A stretch of 7,008 bases of DNA, taken from positions 1-7,008 of the forward strand of contig JALUZN010000350.1 in NCBI GenBank assembly GCA_027011835.1, given 5' to 3'. The notes under the pieces were generated by a model that ran no database searches, was not told the DNA's origin, and was given only the letters and a program-made list of their open reading frames with translations. Position 1 is the stretch's first letter. Each line of letters starts with the position of its first letter. Below are positions 4,221 to 7,008 of this stretch, one piece after another. The position numbers and the translations under genes are program-made. The stretch is from Draconibacterium sp. (lineage in GTDB: Bacteria; Bacteroidota; Bacteroidia; Bacteroidales; Prolixibacteraceae).

Positions 4221-7008
4221 TTAATCGAAAATATCGTCTTTAATATCTCGTGCTAAATTTTTTGCCATATCAACAACATCTAACTGTGGATAAATAACTT
4301 GAATATCATCGAATGAGATATCAAAAGGTTGATTCTCCTGATAATGAACAGGGAAAACAATTCCAAACTGTATATCAGGTCCCCAGCTAAATGAAACCAG
4401 ATTATGCCTCCATGTTTCAGAAATAGAAAACCAACCGATTCCCAAACTTGCTCTGGCAAACGCATTTACATCGAATGAAAATTTTGGATTCACCGTAATT
4501 CTTCCTTCAGCATCGAGTACAATTCCTGTACCAGGACTCCAAGAGAGATCTACTGTTGCCAGTGCCTCACCTTCTAACCCAAGAGTTCCAGCCAGTTCAA
4601 TTCCTCCCGACAAACTTGCAATAGCGATACTAAGCCCTAGTCCGAGGTCGCCACGGAGCGTAAGCCCCGCATCAGCAGGAATTGCAAATTCACCATGACC
4701 ATTAATTGTTGTTTGATCTTCGTGATCGGGGTTGTATGTAACATCAGCCGATACAGCGCGTAGTTGCCCCGGGCCAAAACCGGCAGAAAAATCAAGCCCT
4801 CCGCTAATTTGGGCGACAAGACCGAGACTCCTTGGACCAAGAGGAATTGCGAACAGAGGAATTTCAACAGTTGGAACCGTAAACAAGTTTCTTCTGAACT
4901 CTATTCTGTCGAAGACATTAACTGTATCGGGTAAAGCAATGCGGCCATTAATTTCAAGTTCTCCATTTGGCAAAAATTTTACACCTGCAGTTGCCTCCAG
5001 CCACGGTGTAAGTTGTAATGTTAAACTTCCTCCGCCATAAACTCGCATTGTTTCGTTGGGTGCACCGGTCGGCTGTCCATCTTCTCCAATTGCCCTGTTT
5101 GTTGCTCCAACGCTAACTGTTCCACTTAACATACCCCTATTATAATCAGCACTTCCTTCAATTGTAATTGCTCCGTTCTCGTAAGAAACCGACAAGGTTG
5201 AATTGATACTTGGAATATCGGGTTGAGCAGTTCCCGAAACCATCACATCGTAATTTTCAGCACCATTTGTTTTTGCAATTCGGGCTTCAACTCTTCCACT
5301 TCTTATTCCGGGAACATCAGAACTTAAATTAAAATTACCACCAATTGAGAAACCTTCATTACCATAATTTACGCTCATTGTTCCCTGATCAATTCCGGGG
5401 ATGTCAAGTTCAGCCTGCCCTGTTGCTGAAAAATTGTTTTCGCTATACGATGCAGTTATCGTGGCAGATTTTACACCTCGTACTTTTCCCGAAGGAATAC
5501 CAATTTCACCACCAATAGTCCAAGTGTCATTTTTGTATTCAACATTTATCTGAGCCGGATTAAATAAATTTGAATCAAAATTAAATTCCCCAACAAGTTC
5601 AAGTGCTCCAGAAGTTGAAGCTAATGCTTCGATATGACCATCTCCAACCTGATTAATCGCAAAATTTGTCTGTCCTCTTAATCCCAAACCATTTTCGGTA
5701 CTGGCAAATATTGTTAACGAAGTATTTGAGATTTCGAATGGTGGAGGTAAATTTATTTGATTAATTTCAAAAGTTTTCGAGACCTCAAATATTCCATTCG
5801 CCAGGGTGAACTCTATTGGATTTCCTCTGAATAGAGGTATTGAAGGATTTATCTGCCCGGATGCAGAAATACCATTAGGCAATAAATCAAGAGATAATAT
5901 TTCAACCGGACTGGCTTTTTTCACCCGAAGTCCATATAATCCAGAGGTGATTGTTTGCTTAGTTAAATATCCTGCATATTTTGAGCCGGGGTATCGTATC
6001 ACAGTAAAAACTTTATCTTCTGGCCAACGTTTCCATGTTTTATCAGAAGCAGGAATATTTACTGATATTGTTCCTAAATTAGCTGTGTTCTCAACTCCTT
6101 CTCCTTCAGAATTAAACTGCTTGCCAACAATTCTGAATGGGTTTCCGAGCCACGTGGCTTCATCACTATAAACATGATTATTGGTATCCGACCACCTAAA
6201 CCTTTTCCCTAGTCCTCCGGATTCATTCGGAAAGACTCGAACCTCCCCTTCTCCTCCTATCTCTGCTAAACTTCCAGCTTCCATTGGAGTTAAATGTTCA
6301 CCTATTTCAATTTGGTCTCTCGTCCAGAATTCGTTTTCAGTTACAGACTCTCCACCGCTTGAGGGGACGGCACTGTTAAAAACCAATGTGTATGCGTTTT
6401 TCAAATGCTCAACATTCCCATATTGGCTGGCATAAAGCTCATGGAATCCTCTCACTTTTGCATCAATTTCATTTTTTATTGAAGAACCACTTGACCTGTT
6501 TTTTGAAGAATCAAGCAATTCCATATTTTCCATTGTATTGGGCCATTGCACCTCATTCCAGTTTGCAAGTTGCAATTCAACAATATGGTCTACATCAAAA
6601 CTTCTGAACTCCTTATTCTTACCCCAATTTGGTGTTGTAAGTGCCGGCAAAATTGTTTCAAGTGTTCCAATAAACATCGGTTTTACTGTTCGCCCGGTAA
6701 TGTTTGCTTTAAATATGTATATTGTTTCAGGATTGGGTTCTGCGTGATTATGATGTCTATATATTTCGGTTAATCTTGAAGAAATATTAGTTGTACTAAT
6801 TTGTTGCTTCCAAACTCCTTCACGCTGGTTTGTATTTCCTCTTAAATAATTTCTTTTTCTTTTTAAAGGTAATTTTGAGTTATATAAAGCACCACGATGG
6901 CCCATCAACTTAAACCCGGGAACAGGGATTTCCCTAAATGTAATTGTTTTGGCTGATTCATCGAGCACACCGGTTGTTTCATTCATTTCAGCAGTAGAAT
7001 TATTTTCC
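4221..7008 (-). CDS. Large HNH-like / beta-repeat protein, probable eCIS-associated cargo or core-domain protein (5' end outside window)
   Basis: The frame is open to the window edge. The first ATG inside is at 6986, but seven further in-frame codons precede it without a stop, so the true start probably lies upstream. Residue numbers here count from that ATG (921 residues to the TAA). Residues about 88-200 form a nuclease-like domain: D131-V-D133-H134-I-V-E137-L-Q-L, then N154 in NMELL and N163 in the motif SKNRSSGSSI. This spacing matches an HNH (His-Me finger) fold with an H-N-N set and no zinc cysteines. Residues 369-630 are a run of about nine beta repeats of roughly 27-34 residues with an IPGI-x-x-G / NG-x-x-I-x-G pattern. 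Residues 650-900 are Gly-rich and beta-rich, ending in an acidic helix (DMAKNLARDIKDDIFD). No membrane helix is visible. Proteins of this build occur in eCIS loci with an N-terminal DUF4157 domain; that domain would be upstream and is not seen. Cargo, toxin or structural roles are all possible. The stop lies 10 nt before the TPR gene. Confidence 0.72.
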   Translation of the reverse strand, partial: ENNSTAEMNETTGVLDESAKTITFREIPVPGFKLMGHRGALYNSKLPLKRKRNYLRGNTNQREGVWKQQISTTNISSRLTEIYRHHNHAEPNPETIYIFKANITGRTVKPMFIGTLETILPALTTPNWGKNKEFRSFDVDHIVELQLANWNEVQWPNTMENMELLDSSKNRSSGSSIKNEIDAKVRGFHELYASQYGNVEHLKNAYTLVFNSAVPSSGGESVTENEFWTRDQIEIGEHLTPMEAGSLAEIGGEGEVRVFPNESGGLGKRFRWSDTNNHVYSDEATWLGNPFRIVGKQFNSEGEGVENTANLGTISVNIPASDKTWKRWPEDKVFTVIRYPGSKYAGYLTKQTITSGLYGLRVKKASPVEILSLDLLPNGISASGQINPSIPLFRGNPIEFTLANGIFEVSKTFEINQINLPPPFEISNTSLTIFASTENGLGLRGQTNFAINQVGDGHIEALASTSGALELVGEFNFDSNLFNPAQINVEYKNDTWTIGGEIGIPSGKVRGVKSATITASYSENNFSATGQAELDIPGIDQGTMSVNYGNEGFSIGGNFNLSSDVPGIRSGRVEARIAKTNGAENYDVMVSGTAQPDIPSINSTLSVSYENGAITIEGSADYNRGMLSGTVSVGATNRAIGEDGQPTGAPNETMRVYGGGSLTLQLTPWLEATAGVKFLPNGELEINGRIALPDTVNVFDRIEFRRNLFTVPTVEIPLFAIPLGPRSLGLVAQISGGLDFSAGFGPGQLRAVSADVTYNPDHEDQTTINGHGEFAIPADAGLTLRGDLGLGLSIAIASLSGGIELAGTLGLEGEALATVDLSWSPGTGIVLDAEGRITVNPKFSFDVNAFARASLGIGWFSISETWRHNLVSFSWGPDIQFGIVFPVHYQENQPFDISFDDIQVIYPQLDVVDMAKNLARDIKDDIFD
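5097..5882 (-). repeat. Protein-level beta-repeat array inside the large protein
   Basis: Residues about 369-630 (counted from the ATG at 6986) break into units of roughly 27-34 residues beginning near 369, 399, 429, 460, 488, 517, 544, 578 and 605. Most units end in a short N/D-G or E-N turn and begin again with an alternating strand such as FSATG, FSIGG, ITIEG or WTIGG. Several contain a P-G-I/V or IPxI step, for example DIPGIDQG, DVPGIRSG and DIPSINS. The units are diverged; I saw no long DNA-level identity, so this is an old structural repeat rather than a recent tandem duplication. A beta-solenoid or stacked-hairpin rod is the likely fold (inference). Confidence 0.6.

Larger units (their letters stand above)
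1..7008 (-). other. Single-direction gene cluster, probable operon from the accessory end of an eCIS locus
   Basis: Five frames on the minus strand are separated by 10, 19, 17 and 1 nt. None of these gaps can hold a promoter of its own or a stem-loop terminator, and I saw none. The promoter must lie beyond 7008 unless an internal one sits in coding sequence. Shine-Dalgarno sequences are weak or absent before the starts, as is usual in Bacteroidota. The operon assignment rests on spacing and direction only. Confidence 0.8.

Noticed and set aside
4732..5040. 102-codon open frame on the plus strand
   Set aside because: It overlaps the conserved-looking C-terminal part of the large protein on the opposite strand and shows no domain or start signal.
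5806..6171. 121-codon open frame on the plus strand
   Set aside because: It lies wholly inside the large minus-strand protein, its translation has no recognisable motif, and its composition looks like an antisense shadow.
6744..6755. HHNH run (residues 78-81 of the large protein) as a metal site
   Set aside because: It lies before the ordered domain in a polar stretch with no matching partner residues; the H134/N154/N163 set is the more convincing nuclease-like signature.

Overview
The window is an AT-rich, fully coding stretch from what looks like a member of the Bacteroidota. That assignment is an inference: all stops seen are TAA, Shine-Dalgarno sequences are weak or absent, and the ATPase has the style I know from that phylum. 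Everything reads on the minus strand. Five open frames follow one another with gaps of 10, 19, 17 and 1 nt, so they very probably form one transcription unit running from the right edge (7008) to the left edge (1) and continuing past both. There is no RNA gene, CRISPR array, mobile element or intergenic region above 20 nt.

In order of transcription: (1) 7008-4221, a large protein open at its 5' end, with an HNH-nuclease-like motif near the visible N-terminus followed by a long array of beta-strand repeats and a conserved-looking beta-rich C-terminal part; (2) 4210-3341, a protein made almost wholly of TPR repeats; (3) 3321-1975, an AAA+ ATPase that I recognise as the ATPase of extracellular contractile injection systems (eCIS; Afp15/Pvc15 type); (4) 1957-236, a single-pass membrane protein with a signal peptide, six PASTA-like repeats in three 141-residue pairs, one transmembrane helix and a short cytoplasmic tail; (5) 234-1, the first 78 codons of a charged, probably helical protein of unknown role.

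The ATPase is the anchor for interpretation. It points to the accessory end of an eCIS locus, a phage-tail-like contractile device. No sheath, tube, spike or baseplate gene lies in the window, so the structural part would have to be outside it. The large protein fits a cargo or eCIS-associated polymorphic protein whose N-terminal domain (possibly the DUF4157 eCIS core domain) lies beyond base 7008. The TPR protein could be an assembly scaffold or adaptor. The PASTA protein is the unusual member: it would place peptidoglycan-type binding repeats in the periplasm and a small tail in the cytoplasm, where it could anchor or position the particle or sense the cell wall. These roles are inferences from domain content and gene order.
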